From a virus, in the IMG/VR virus record IMGVR_UViG_3300034683_000041, positions 54,396-118,395 of that record: DNA of 64,000 nucleotides; one strand, written 5' to 3'. Position 1 is the first letter of the stretch. The number at the start of each line of letters is the position of its first letter. The position numbers and the translations under genes are program-made. Positions 1 to 8,198 of this stretch are shown here, piece by piece. The notes below the pieces were generated by a model. The model ran no database searches, was not told the DNA's origin, and saw only the letters and a list, made by a program, of their open reading frames with translations.

Positions 1-213
1 CCACGCACGTTTGATGCGACTTTGGAGATCGTTAACGGGATACCTATATCTCGAAGAACCACTTATGACCGGCACTTTGGAGTATACGAAGGAGACAAAC
101 TGATCAGCGATCTAACCACAAATAACAACGAAATTGTTCCAAGAATCCGGATACGCTCACTAGACAGTGCTCGACATCCCGATTACATATATCGCCAAGT
201 ACTGTCAGACTAA
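1..213 (+). CDS. C-terminal end of an unidentified protein (partial)
   Basis: The reading frame is open from the first base of the window to the TAA at 211-213, so this is probably the 3' end of a gene that begins upstream. About 70 residues are visible. They are mixed polar and charged, with no motif I recognise. A TTG at 22 could serve as a start but has no Shine-Dalgarno sequence in front of it, so a truncated longer gene is the simpler reading. The next rightward gene follows after 29 bases. Confidence 0.55.
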   Translation, partial: PRTFDATLEIVNGIPISRRTTYDRHFGVYEGDKLISDLTTNNNEIVPRIRIRSLDSARHPDYIYRQVLSD

Positions 214-242
214 ATCCATCCGCAAATCAAAGGAGAATCGAC

Positions 243-563
243 ATGCAGATAGTCACTATTGATACAGTCAAAACAGACACGCCTCAACATATGAAAACCG
301 TACAAAGCAACACAACGTACGACTGCTTCTTTCTAAGAGGCAAAACCGGCAATATATATGCGACGATTGATTTCGTCAATTTCATGATCGTCTTCGATCA
401 TAAAAAAGATTACACTAAATTGGACAGATTTCAGCAACTGTGCGTCCAGTGCCTCATGCATGATACCCCACTCCCCAGCGATATAGGAGATCCCTATGCT
501 TCGACAATTTCAGATTTATCTTATCGGGATTCTCATCCTAGGATCTCCGATATCCGCGCATAG
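243..563 (+). CDS. Hypothetical protein, 106 aa
   Basis: The ATG at 243 is preceded by AAAGGAGAA at a normal distance, which supports translation. The product has no signal peptide, membrane segment or recognised motif. Its last 68 bases overlap the start of the next gene in another frame, and that gene has its own ribosome binding site inside this one. The function is unknown. It belongs to a short rightward group that ends at the bidirectional hairpin at 882-916. Confidence 0.6.
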   Translation: MQIVTIDTVKTDTPQHMKTVQSNTTYDCFFLRGKTGNIYATIDFVNFMIVFDHKKDYTKLDRFQQLCVQCLMHDTPLPSDIGDPYASTISDLSYRDSHPRISDIRA

Positions 564-879
564 CACATACGAAGCTAACAATCTGCCAGAATTTAGTTTA
601 GCTTTGTTAGTTTACGAGGATGGCTCAGGTGCACTCCATGTCCAATTCGACAAAGCTGTCAAAGAACGCAACATGGAGATCTTCCTACAAACATACAGAT
701 CCGGGTATACGTTTGACGTAAGCTATTGGATCGCAGCAAATGAAGCCCTATGTGACCTTGATGCAGAAATAACCCAATTGCTTATGAACGACATCGAATC
801 CTACCGAAGTTCAATTGTTGTTAGACTTCGGAAAAAAGGGACTGGGGTCACGGTCTGGGCAAAAGAAACCAGTATCTAA
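496..879 (+). CDS. Small protein with probable signal peptide, 127 aa
   Basis: The ATG at 496 has AGGAGA five bases upstream, inside the coding sequence of the previous gene. The N-terminus looks like a Sec signal: Arg at position 3, a hydrophobic stretch over about residues 7-20 (IYLIGILILG), and a possible cleavage site near residues 21-23. The remainder is soluble and mixed in composition. The product is therefore probably exported to the periplasm or envelope. The large overlap with the upstream gene recalls nested lysis or spanin genes, but neither product has spanin features, so no function is assigned. Confidence 0.55.
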   Translation: MLRQFQIYLIGILILGSPISAHSTYEANNLPEFSLALLVYEDGSGALHVQFDKAVKERNMEIFLQTYRSGYTFDVSYWIAANEALCDLDAEITQLLMNDIESYRSSIVVRLRKKGTGVTVWAKETSI

Positions 880-881
880 TC

Positions 882-916
882 ATAAGAGTGGTCCCCGTAA
901 GGGTGACCACTCTTAT
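882..916. terminator. Bidirectional hairpin terminator
   Basis: Twelve-base-pair perfect stem (882-893 with 905-916), followed by a T-rich run on the + strand. It lies between the convergent ends of the genes at 879 and 923. Confidence 0.8.
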
Positions 917-922
917 ATTTTT

Positions 923-1327
923 TTATTTCTTTATTTCAGATACACGATATCCCTGAGATTTTAAAAAACTCAAGATATCAGATACTGCACTTTTGTCTGT
1001 ACCATGGAATCGGATATCGATATAGTCGATGTAAGGTACAAGTTCTACACTGGAAGGAATTATCCAGTCTTTGGCAAATACCTTGGTACTACTGAGTGAT
1101 CCTTGTTTGACAACTACTACTAAGAACTGAAGCTCTCGAATGGATGGTAACGAACCAGTACTTTTCTCAACTTCTTTGTGGTAAGGAACCAGATCTCTCG
1201 AGTATACCAGTGCACCATCGTAAGTGACAATGCCTGACACTTCCCCAGTATATACATTACTATCTAACCCGTTGTGGGTTTGAAACTTGATACGCTGACC
1301 TACTTGAATATCGTTGATAGCTATCAT
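923..1327 (-). CDS. Hypothetical protein, 134 aa
   Basis: Leftward gene starting 14 bases after the chaperonin gene stops, so probably cotranscribed with it. The N-terminal half (from IQVGQRIKF) reads like a small beta-rich domain. The C-terminal 40 residues look like an alpha/beta segment (FLKSQGYRV). No catalytic motif or membrane segment is visible. No function is proposed. Confidence 0.6.
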   Translation of the reverse strand: MIAINDIQVGQRIKFQTHNGLDSNVYTGEVSGIVTYDGALVYSRDLVPYHKEVEKSTGSLPSIRELQFLVVVVKQGSLSSTKVFAKDWIIPSSVELVPYIDYIDIRFHGTDKSAVSDILSFLKSQGYRVSEIKK

Positions 1328-1341
1328 AGCAGTTCCTTATT

Positions 1342-3264
1342 CTAGATGTTAGCAGCATTTGGTATGATGCACATCCTCAAAGTTCCAATAGGAACACACA
1401 CCTCACGCAATCTTCTACAAAGCTCCGTTGTCATGTGTGCAGTCTGTGATGGAGGTCCAGATATCCGATCAGGAGTTATGTGCCGGATACATTCTTCAAG
1501 TTGTGTTTTGTCTTGAGGATTGTTGATCTTCCTAAGATCCAGTACGTCAAAATACATAGTTTTATCGTATACTTGTTCGTATGTGAGATGTGAGTCTAAT
1601 GCAAGCATCCATTTGTCAGGAAGTTCCGAACTAGACAGATCTCCTCGAAGTACCGACAAAAACGTTTCCTTAAAAGACTTTGATAAAATATCAAGTATAG
1701 TTTTTTGAAGGTCATGTTCTCCATAGAACGTCTCTTCAGCATCGCAAGTATACGTGTCTACAAGATTCTTGGTAATCCAATACATCTTGTACATCGCATT
1801 TACAACAATACCTGCATCGATCGCTTGTATAGCGGAACCTATGCAGTCTTCAGCAAGAGCTTTGCCAGCTATCACGTCATGTGAAGTTCCACCAATATCA
1901 AGATACATTTTATTCACATACAGAAGATCACTAAGTCCGGTTTCTAATTCGGTGATCTCGGCAATGTTGGCGGTATGCTCGTTACGACACAACTCTAAGA
2001 TCTCATCTATCTTTTGATATGAAGCTTTGAACTGTGGATATTTATCCATGTTCTTTAATGCAGGATGAGAGTTATCCCCTTCAACAACGTCTGGGATGAT
2101 GTTAGAGATACGGATGTCTGTTCTATCCACATGCACGGATGCACCTTCAATTATGCATTCTCTGATATCGGGAAGCATGTCGTCATATCCGAACGACTTA
2201 ACGTTGGCTTTTCCGTTGATACTGAGAGCTTTCCAAGGAAGACCGTATCGAGTAGACTCTGTAGGATATACCCCAACGATCACAACGGCTTTAGTCAGTT
2301 CCATCCATTTCCGGAAAAATTCGCGTACTGTAACTCCTATACCTTGACTTGTTGCAGGAACCATCACCACATGAGGTTTGATAGTATCTTCCGTTCCTAT
2401 CTCGGTAAAGTATTCGATGATCTTGGTAGTTTCGTCAGAAACGTCCATGATGTTTTTCGGAAGAACAAGAAGATTAACATCATCAGCTTCATATACTCTA
2501 CCGCCTTCTCGATTCAGATGATGAATACTACAAGAATCTATAGCAATATTCCTGAACCGATATTCGCAATTTTCAACTCCAACAGAAAACGTTTTTTCTG
2601 TTTCGACATTTCTGGTGCGATAGTCGATACTGGAAGAAGATCCAGCTAAAGGCATGTTCAAGAATATTTCTTCTATAGCTTTAGCAAGTTCAATATTTCC
2701 ACCAGAGGCAGTCAGAGACTGGATATATGCCATCTTACCTATTGCTTGCTGTCGACTGATGTCAAAACGTTTTTCAAGATCTTCGACTTTGAGTACGATA
2801 TCCTTTGAAGAATTTAAGACTTGGTCAAACATCTTCGCAAAAGCCAAGTTCATTTCGTATATGGAATAATTTTCAAATTTATCAGACGCTTCCAGCATGT
2901 TCCGTATGAAATTACAAGCCATGAGCATGGAAGTGGTCGTACCATCTTTACAAGACTGATCAACTCGACGTCCAATATAAGCTATCGCACTTTTGAGGTG
3001 TTCCTGTGCAGGGTTAATGCACTCTATAGCTCCAAGGACTTTAGATCCATCTCGGATAAATGCCCGTATCTGCAAAGTAGGATCGGCACTATTACCAGAC
3101 ATACTTGCAGAATAGATCAGAGTATTTCTAGCAAACGGACCACATATGGTGGTAAGGTGCTGAGTAAAACTCTCAAGGGTCTGGGTAAGAATGTGTTTAA
3201 GGTCTTCACCCTGTATGGTGTTCGTAACGTTTTGAAAAGATTTTAACTTCAAAGGTTCAGCCAT
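1342..3264 (-). CDS. GroEL-like chaperonin, 640 aa
   Basis: ATP-dependent group I-type chaperonin subunit, expected to fold phage or host proteins in the cytoplasm. Seen: an N-terminal GPFARNTLI (residues 42-50, equivalent to the GroEL GPKGRNV region); a DG element near 72; KDGTTTS at 106-112 matching the GDGTTT nucleotide motif, with the catalytic Asp at 107; and a C-terminal IGG followed by an AED element that fits the region holding GroEL Asp398. It is about 90 residues longer than GroEL, mostly in the middle (apical) part, and lacks the Gly-Gly-Met tail. Giant phages EL and OBP are known to encode chaperonins. No GroES-like gene was seen in the window. SD AGGAG-type sequence lies upstream of the ATG at 3264. 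Confidence 0.9.
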   Translation of the reverse strand: MAEPLKLKSFQNVTNTIQGEDLKHILTQTLESFTQHLTTICGPFARNTLIYSASMSGNSADPTLQIRAFIRDGSKVLGAIECINPAQEHLKSAIAYIGRRVDQSCKDGTTTSMLMACNFIRNMLEASDKFENYSIYEMNLAFAKMFDQVLNSSKDIVLKVEDLEKRFDISRQQAIGKMAYIQSLTASGGNIELAKAIEEIFLNMPLAGSSSSIDYRTRNVETEKTFSVGVENCEYRFRNIAIDSCSIHHLNREGGRVYEADDVNLLVLPKNIMDVSDETTKIIEYFTEIGTEDTIKPHVVMVPATSQGIGVTVREFFRKWMELTKAVVIVGVYPTESTRYGLPWKALSINGKANVKSFGYDDMLPDIRECIIEGASVHVDRTDIRISNIIPDVVEGDNSHPALKNMDKYPQFKASYQKIDEILELCRNEHTANIAEITELETGLSDLLYVNKMYLDIGGTSHDVIAGKALAEDCIGSAIQAIDAGIVVNAMYKMYWITKNLVDTYTCDAEETFYGEHDLQKTILDILSKSFKETFLSVLRGDLSSSELPDKWMLALDSHLTYEQVYDKTMYFDVLDLRKINNPQDKTQLEECIRHITPDRISGPPSQTAHMTTELCRRLREVCVPIGTLRMCIIPNAANI

Positions 3265-3280
3265 GTGTATCTCCTATATT

Positions 3281-3580
3281 TTAATCCGACAAGTCATGGA
3301 TAAGGTCATTTTCAATCTTAGAATTTGCAGCACTACGCTTTTCCATGGTCTGTATGATTTTATTATAAGTCACAGTATCCAAATTTAAGAGATCTGTCAA
3401 ACGCAGTCCCAGTGTACGATAGATCGGATATCTATCCATATCTACAAGAACATTTTCAAGCATCACTGAAGAAGGGGGATCTGACAATTCAGTAACCATG
3501 AATCCAGTGATCCCCCCTTTACGTCTAACAGATTTTCCTATCCGTCCCGCAAGATAAGCTTCGTTAAAGCTAGTGGTCAT
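3281..3580 (-). CDS. Hypothetical protein, possible -1 frameshift extension of the upstream gene
   Basis: From the first ATG this encodes 99 residues, but no Shine-Dalgarno sequence precedes it. The same frame stays open upstream to 3736 without any ATG, GTG or TTG, overlapping the end of the gene at 3670-5763. The upstream peptide reads like real protein (for example HVDEYISKWSKIVEAAP). A TTTTTT run lies at 3705-3700 where the upstream frame could slip back one base. The product may therefore be made mainly as a C-terminal extension of about 139 residues. Its tail (GLRLTDLLNLDTVTYNKII) resembles the helical ends of phage tail or baseplate assembly proteins; this is inference. Confidence 0.6.
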   Translation of the reverse strand: MTTSFNEAYLAGRIGKSVRRKGGITGFMVTELSDPPSSVMLENVLVDMDRYPIYRTLGLRLTDLLNLDTVTYNKIIQTMEKRSAANSKIENDLIHDLSD

Positions 3581-3669
3581 GATCGCCCAGCTTATCCCGT
3601 CTTCAGGAGCAGCCTCAACGATCTTTGACCACTTCGATATATACTCATCTACATGTTCGTCCGTGGTGG

Positions 3670-5763
3670 TTAACGGGACAAATCGTCCACCACTATCATA
3701 AAAAACACGTAGAGCATATCGAGCGGAAGAAGTCCATTAACAACTTGTTCAGGTTCTCGTCCACATTTGGGACACGCAGAATACAGTGCTGCGAAATGCG
3801 AACACCGGTTATCGTTGTAGATCTCAAAGAAGTCTTTGGAAAAATCTTCAACTTCAGGACGAGACTGTAACTGATCCAATATCTGTACAAGTGCAGAAGG
3901 ATCGTCTACACTAACCTGATTGCCCGTTTTAGGATGTACCATTTTGACACGGCGAATCCAAGGAGCAATTTGCTGGTATTTTCTATAGCTCAGCGCTTCA
4001 GAAACCGCAGAGATGTCTCGAAGAGAAACAACTTCTGCAAGTCGGGCAACAAAAGCTAACCCAGACTCTATCCACTGTGCAACTGTGGGAGTCTCCATCT
4101 CAACATATACGGAAGAACCTACATGTACTGTACGTTTTCCTTTCAAAAACTCATTACGGTATTTCTCTAATTCTTCGGCAGTACGAGGAGTATTGCTCAG
4201 AATGAAATTCAGAGCCTCACCGTTAAGTTTTTGGAAATCGATATGTCTAAGTTTTTTAACATCCACTTTTGCAGTATCGACATACCCGCATTCCGGATGA
4301 TTGTCAACAAAATCGATTTCTGTACCTTCAGGGTACATAAGACAAGCTACTGCCCAGACACAAGAATCGAAGTCGTGAAATGATACGTTCTTCCAGAAAA
4401 CTTCTTCAAGAGAAGTTCCGGCTTCTGCTTTCAGTGTAGTTTTACAAATCAGTTTAAGGAACAGATCTGCAAAATTCTTTTTCAAGGACACAGAAGCAGG
4501 AGCGGAAGCAAGTTCTCCGAAAAGATATCCGTATTCTCGTTCTGCAGCTCGTGCATCAGAGATAAATGCATGAAGTTCTGCTTTAGTCGGAGGACGTAAA
4601 GTTACAGTCAATCCACTGTTATAGAGTTTCAGACTAAACAAAGGACTGATGTAGGGAAGGAACTGTTGTGCTGCATTAGGACCACTGATAACGTGGTCTT
4701 TTTTCAGATTGATATTTTCCGGACTCAAGATAACATCTGAGAGGATTTTACCATTTTTCAGTTTTGTTCTAGGACGCAGATATTTTGTATCGCACTTTTC
4801 CAACGATTCTTTTTCTGCTTGTGTTTCTCTACCAGAAGATTGGTAACTACGATAAAGTGTAGACGGAAATGTTTTAGGATCGTTCAATGCCGAGATCTTA
4901 AGTAGCTGTCTTTCTTTAGGCTCATCAGATTCCGGGGTAACACTACCCATCTGACGATTGATATACGTAGGGTGAGTTACAATAGTAGTAGCTTTCGGAT
5001 TTTCTGTTATAGCCTCTGTCCAAAACGGTATCAGAAGTTCTTCTTCAGCTGCAATAAGTCGTTGAGCTTCTTCTTCTGTCAAATATTCGTCCTCATCAGA
5101 AGACATCTCATTAACCGAAGAATTCTCCAGTACTTCATCGGAAACCATGATAGGCTCCAACATATCTTCCAAAGACCTAGAACTATCCAAATCCATTTCT
5201 TCATTTACAGATTCCTGAGGTTCTACTACTTCCTCTTCAGGAGTCAACAGATCTTCAGCTATCTGTTCCACAGGAAACTCATCCAAGTCATCGTACATAT
5301 CTTCAACGAGGGAAGAGTGTTCTTCCGCCGCAACTTCTTTTGGTTCTTCTTCAGTATCTTCTAAAGGAGTACCATCCAATCCAGGGGAATATCCTTGGAT
5401 CTCTTCAGAAGTGGTTGCTGTATCTGCCGCAACTGAAGATACTCCTTCAGTATCTACATTAAGTCGAGTATCTTGCGTTTGAGAAACACTCTTGATCTCG
5501 TCACTGAATTTCATGGTAATATTCTCCGTATCTGACTTTACCGTTGGACGGTAGGGTTTATTATTTTCATGATCAGACATATCAATAGGCATAGTCTTCT
5601 CCTGACGAATGGGTTTTGGTTTTCTTTTTTGTATATCTGAAAGACTCATGGGAGTAGAGCCTTTATGATTTACCGTAATGGGTTTAGGTTGAAATTTTGA
5701 AGCAGGCTTTTGTACTGGAAGTGTTGCTCCAGTTATATCTGTCGTTGGTCGTCTAGTAGGCAT
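3670..5763 (-). CDS. Large unidentified protein with acidic linker and Cys-rich C-terminal domain, 697 aa
   Basis: The open frame extends to 5901, but the ATG at 5763 has GAGGAG upstream and overlaps the previous gene by only 11 bases, so it is chosen. Roughly the first 60 residues are Pro/Thr/Lys-rich. Residues of about 85-260 are highly acidic and probably disordered. The C-terminal 350 residues look folded and contain HPECG and later CSHFAALYSACPKCG, a likely zinc site. The arrangement (Cys pairs near helical segments, then a possible frameshifted extension) is reminiscent of myovirus baseplate-hub or tail assembly factors, but I cannot identify it. It ends in the overlapping -1 frame described at 3281. 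Confidence 0.7.
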   Translation of the reverse strand: MPTRRPTTDITGATLPVQKPASKFQPKPITVNHKGSTPMSLSDIQKRKPKPIRQEKTMPIDMSDHENNKPYRPTVKSDTENITMKFSDEIKSVSQTQDTRLNVDTEGVSSVAADTATTSEEIQGYSPGLDGTPLEDTEEEPKEVAAEEHSSLVEDMYDDLDEFPVEQIAEDLLTPEEEVVEPQESVNEEMDLDSSRSLEDMLEPIMVSDEVLENSSVNEMSSDEDEYLTEEEAQRLIAAEEELLIPFWTEAITENPKATTIVTHPTYINRQMGSVTPESDEPKERQLLKISALNDPKTFPSTLYRSYQSSGRETQAEKESLEKCDTKYLRPRTKLKNGKILSDVILSPENINLKKDHVISGPNAAQQFLPYISPLFSLKLYNSGLTVTLRPPTKAELHAFISDARAAEREYGYLFGELASAPASVSLKKNFADLFLKLICKTTLKAEAGTSLEEVFWKNVSFHDFDSCVWAVACLMYPEGTEIDFVDNHPECGYVDTAKVDVKKLRHIDFQKLNGEALNFILSNTPRTAEELEKYRNEFLKGKRTVHVGSSVYVEMETPTVAQWIESGLAFVARLAEVVSLRDISAVSEALSYRKYQQIAPWIRRVKMVHPKTGNQVSVDDPSALVQILDQLQSRPEVEDFSKDFFEIYNDNRCSHFAALYSACPKCGREPEQVVNGLLPLDMLYVFFMIVVDDLSR

Positions 5764-6769
5764 CGGGAAGCTCCTCAACGTCTGAGTTTGAGGCGGTTTT
5801 TGGTTTACGCGAAATCGGAACAATGTCCCAATAAGGTCGCATAGATACGATCTTAACGTCTTCCGTTTCGTAGAGTGCCTGATGTTTGATTGTTCCTCCA
5901 CGATCCACCCACGCTATAACTTTAACTTTAGAATCAACTTTTTTGACAAACTCTTTCATAGAAGGAGTATCGTATCCGTCAACAAGCGCACATCTAAAAG
6001 GAAGAAATTGTTCAGTATCAAAATGTGGGGCATTCAATTCTTCTGACCAAAATTCAGACAAATCTAGCTGTGTGTGATAGTAATTTGAGTTGAAATAAGC
6101 ACAAGAGTTCCAATCTAATGTTTTAACTACATGAGGTTTGGACAAATATGCTGTTTCCCAATCTTTCATTATGCAGACAATTTCTTCTAACTCACAAAGC
6201 GCACGAACGTTATCTATACGTTTTCCGAATATAGTAGCATCAGAGAACGTTGGAGTAAACCAAATAGAATCTTTTTCAAATAGAAATCCGAATGGATTGT
6301 CCTCAGATTTGAGCACCTCAGTCAAATCTTCAGGATCTTCTCCATACGATTCTATTTCTTCTTTCTGAGCGATTATCTCGGACAGATTTGCCAATTTTCT
6401 ATTGTGCGAATTGTCCACAACTACCGTAAGATCATCTTGGTTGTTCGAATTGAATGCAGAGCACAACATGTTGACTCTAACTACGTATGGCTCGTAATCA
6501 TGAAATTTCAAAAACTCTTTTAATTGTAATAAAAATTCTGGATTTTTAAATCTGACGATATGGACTGATAGAGTTGTGGGGACAAACGAAGTCAAAAGTT
6601 CGTAGTCCCCATTGGTTAACACAAACCCATCTTCCAGTCCGGACAATCCAAAATAAAGATAGTTAGCTCCTCGCGCACTAAGAGAAGAAAAGTACAACTT
6701 AAATTGCGAGATAAACTTTTTTAACTTTGGATCTTTTGTTTTCAAACTTGGGGATTTGGGTTTTGTCAT
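5753..6769 (-). CDS. Hypothetical protein, 338 aa
   Basis: Leftward gene in a tight series: 11 bases separate it from the gene upstream, and its 3' end overlaps the next start. The N-terminus is Lys-rich (about residues 1-24). The rest looks like a globular alpha/beta protein with no motif I recognise, no membrane segment and no signal peptide. Context with the neighbouring large acidic protein suggests a shared transcript. No function is assigned. Confidence 0.65.
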   Translation of the reverse strand: MTKPKSPSLKTKDPKLKKFISQFKLYFSSLSARGANYLYFGLSGLEDGFVLTNGDYELLTSFVPTTLSVHIVRFKNPEFLLQLKEFLKFHDYEPYVVRVNMLCSAFNSNNQDDLTVVVDNSHNRKLANLSEIIAQKEEIESYGEDPEDLTEVLKSEDNPFGFLFEKDSIWFTPTFSDATIFGKRIDNVRALCELEEIVCIMKDWETAYLSKPHVVKTLDWNSCAYFNSNYYHTQLDLSEFWSEELNAPHFDTEQFLPFRCALVDGYDTPSMKEFVKKVDSKVKVIAWVDRGGTIKHQALYETEDVKIVSMRPYWDIVPISRKPKTASNSDVEELPDAY

Positions 6770-6780
6770 ACTACTTAAAG

Positions 6781-7539
6781 TTACTCCGAAAGTTGAGCTG
6801 TGTCTATGATGGGTATAACATCATTTTCATTATGTGTATACTCAGGGATATCTGAAGGGGCATCTTCATTATCTGTGTCTTTTGCACTGAGTATTTCCAT
6901 ATATGTATTCATGATTTCCAGGAGAGTTGTAAAATTCTCATGTCGATTTTTGATTCGTTCCAAGAAAGGAAGAACTAAAGTTATACTTTCTGCCACATTC
7001 TGACGAATATTGGCCATTTTTTCTTGAGTCGATATAAGGAACTTGACTACCTCTTCAGTCACAAATTCCATAATGACTTGATAATCCTTGCTTTTCCATA
7101 TTTTATTTTTCTTTACCAAAAGCTCTTTGTAGTTTTTGACGATTGCTACATGATCATCGAATACTTCTTTTACCAGAGAAGATGTTTTGTCAAAAGTATC
7201 TTTGTCCATAGCAACAATATCTTTGTCATTAGTCATATCCAAGATAATTGCTCCAGGGACGTACTTCCCATCTACAAAATTCCCTTCGTGTCGGTACACA
7301 TTAGTGCGTGCTGTGATGGCAAACGACCCAACATATTTCGCTATATGAGCTATTTGTTCTATACCTTCAAGTAAAGCTACCGCATCATGAAAACTTTTTT
7401 CAAGATCAATTTTGACTTGTTTGACTGCAGAAGACATCTCTCTAGCAAAATCAATTTGCTTGACTCGACAAATTTTCTTCTTTTGTTCCCGAGACTTTCT
7501 TTTTTTCAGGGCATTGCGTTCTTTTTTCGTATTGGTCAT
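6781..7539 (-). CDS. Hypothetical protein with very basic N-terminus, 252 aa
   Basis: Residues 1-28 are dominated by Lys and Arg (KKERNALKKRKSREQKKK), which suggests nucleic acid or acidic-protein binding. The remainder is helix-rich, with regularly spaced hydrophobic residues over about 30-60 and 120-220. It ends in an acidic tail. AAGGAG stands upstream of the ATG. No enzymatic motif is visible and no family was recognised. Confidence 0.65.
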   Translation of the reverse strand: MTNTKKERNALKKRKSREQKKKICRVKQIDFAREMSSAVKQVKIDLEKSFHDAVALLEGIEQIAHIAKYVGSFAITARTNVYRHEGNFVDGKYVPGAIILDMTNDKDIVAMDKDTFDKTSSLVKEVFDDHVAIVKNYKELLVKKNKIWKSKDYQVIMEFVTEEVVKFLISTQEKMANIRQNVAESITLVLPFLERIKNRHENFTTLLEIMNTYMEILSAKDTDNEDAPSDIPEYTHNENDVIPIIDTAQLSE

Positions 7540-7610
7540 GTGTATTCTCCTTGATATGTAAGTAAAATAGTGTTACGCATGTAATGAGTTATACAATTAG
7601 AAAACTAACA

Positions 7611-7637
7611 GAGTACTCGCACCATGCGCGAGTACTC
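7611..7637 (-). terminator. Hairpin terminator after the gene at 7649-8128
   Basis: Ten-base-pair stem (7611-7620 with 7628-7637), followed on the - strand by a T-rich stretch. The bases from about 7540 to 7610 lead into the next leftward gene. Confidence 0.65.
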
Positions 7638-7648
7638 TTAAACTAGGT

Positions 7649-8128
7649 TTATTCAACAGGAAGATTCAATTCTACAAAATACAGCCAGAATAAAGCCCGA
7701 GCAACTTTTGTCTCGTGGGCGTTACGAGAGGTATCCTGAGATTCAGTCTCAGGTTTATCTTTTGCTAAAGTACTCAGTCCGATAGGAAGTTCATCATATT
7801 CCTGGAGCTGAGACATGAAATAACAAAATCTCTGTTCTTCTTTAGTCATGGAGGAACATCTGACAATGTACGCATCACATATTGCGAGAAGTTGAGGTGC
7901 TTTCGCTGCAGCGATTCTGTCTTTGTCTACTTGTTCTTCAACGATACTCGTACAATGTTGCAAAAGATCTTTTCTTGTTTGATTAGTGATGTTGCGATGA
8001 ATGTACTCTTTAAGATAGGATAAGATAACGCTACACCTCATCTGGTATTCTGTTTTCAAAGAGAAATTGTTGCGTATAGTGAGCGCTTCTTTTGTGGCAT
8101 CCTCTGTGGAAAAATTCATATCTGACAT
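7649..8128 (-). CDS. Hypothetical protein, 159 aa
   Basis: Helical-looking protein with several Cys and Met residues and no recognised motif. AGGAGT precedes the ATG at 8128. It is the first gene of a leftward series and is divergent from the DNA polymerase gene that starts 70 bases away, so the two probably share a control region. The function is unknown. Confidence 0.65.
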   Translation of the reverse strand: MSDMNFSTEDATKEALTIRNNFSLKTEYQMRCSVILSYLKEYIHRNITNQTRKDLLQHCTSIVEEQVDKDRIAAAKAPQLLAICDAYIVRCSSMTKEEQRFCYFMSQLQEYDELPIGLSTLAKDKPETESQDTSRNAHETKVARALFWLYFVELNLPVE

Positions 8129-8198
8129 AACAAATACTCCTGTGTTTTTAAACAGTGTTTAGTAGTAGTATGACCATCATACCATAGGAGAACTTATC
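8129..8198. promoter_or_regulatory. Divergent control region between the 8128 gene and the polymerase gene
   Basis: Seventy bases between divergent starts. The motif TATG occurs on both strands in the symmetric segment TATGACCATCATACCATA (about 8170-8187). Each start has its own SD. TATG is the core I recall for later phiKZ promoters; assigning it here is inference. Confidence 0.3.

Noticed and set aside
2065-2649. 194-codon ORF on the + strand
   Set aside because: Antisense to the chaperonin gene, with no SD or plausible protein composition.
5764-5901. N-terminal extension of the 3670-5763 gene
   Set aside because: It overlaps the previous gene by about 150 bases in another frame, and the internal ATG at 5763 has GAGGAG upstream.
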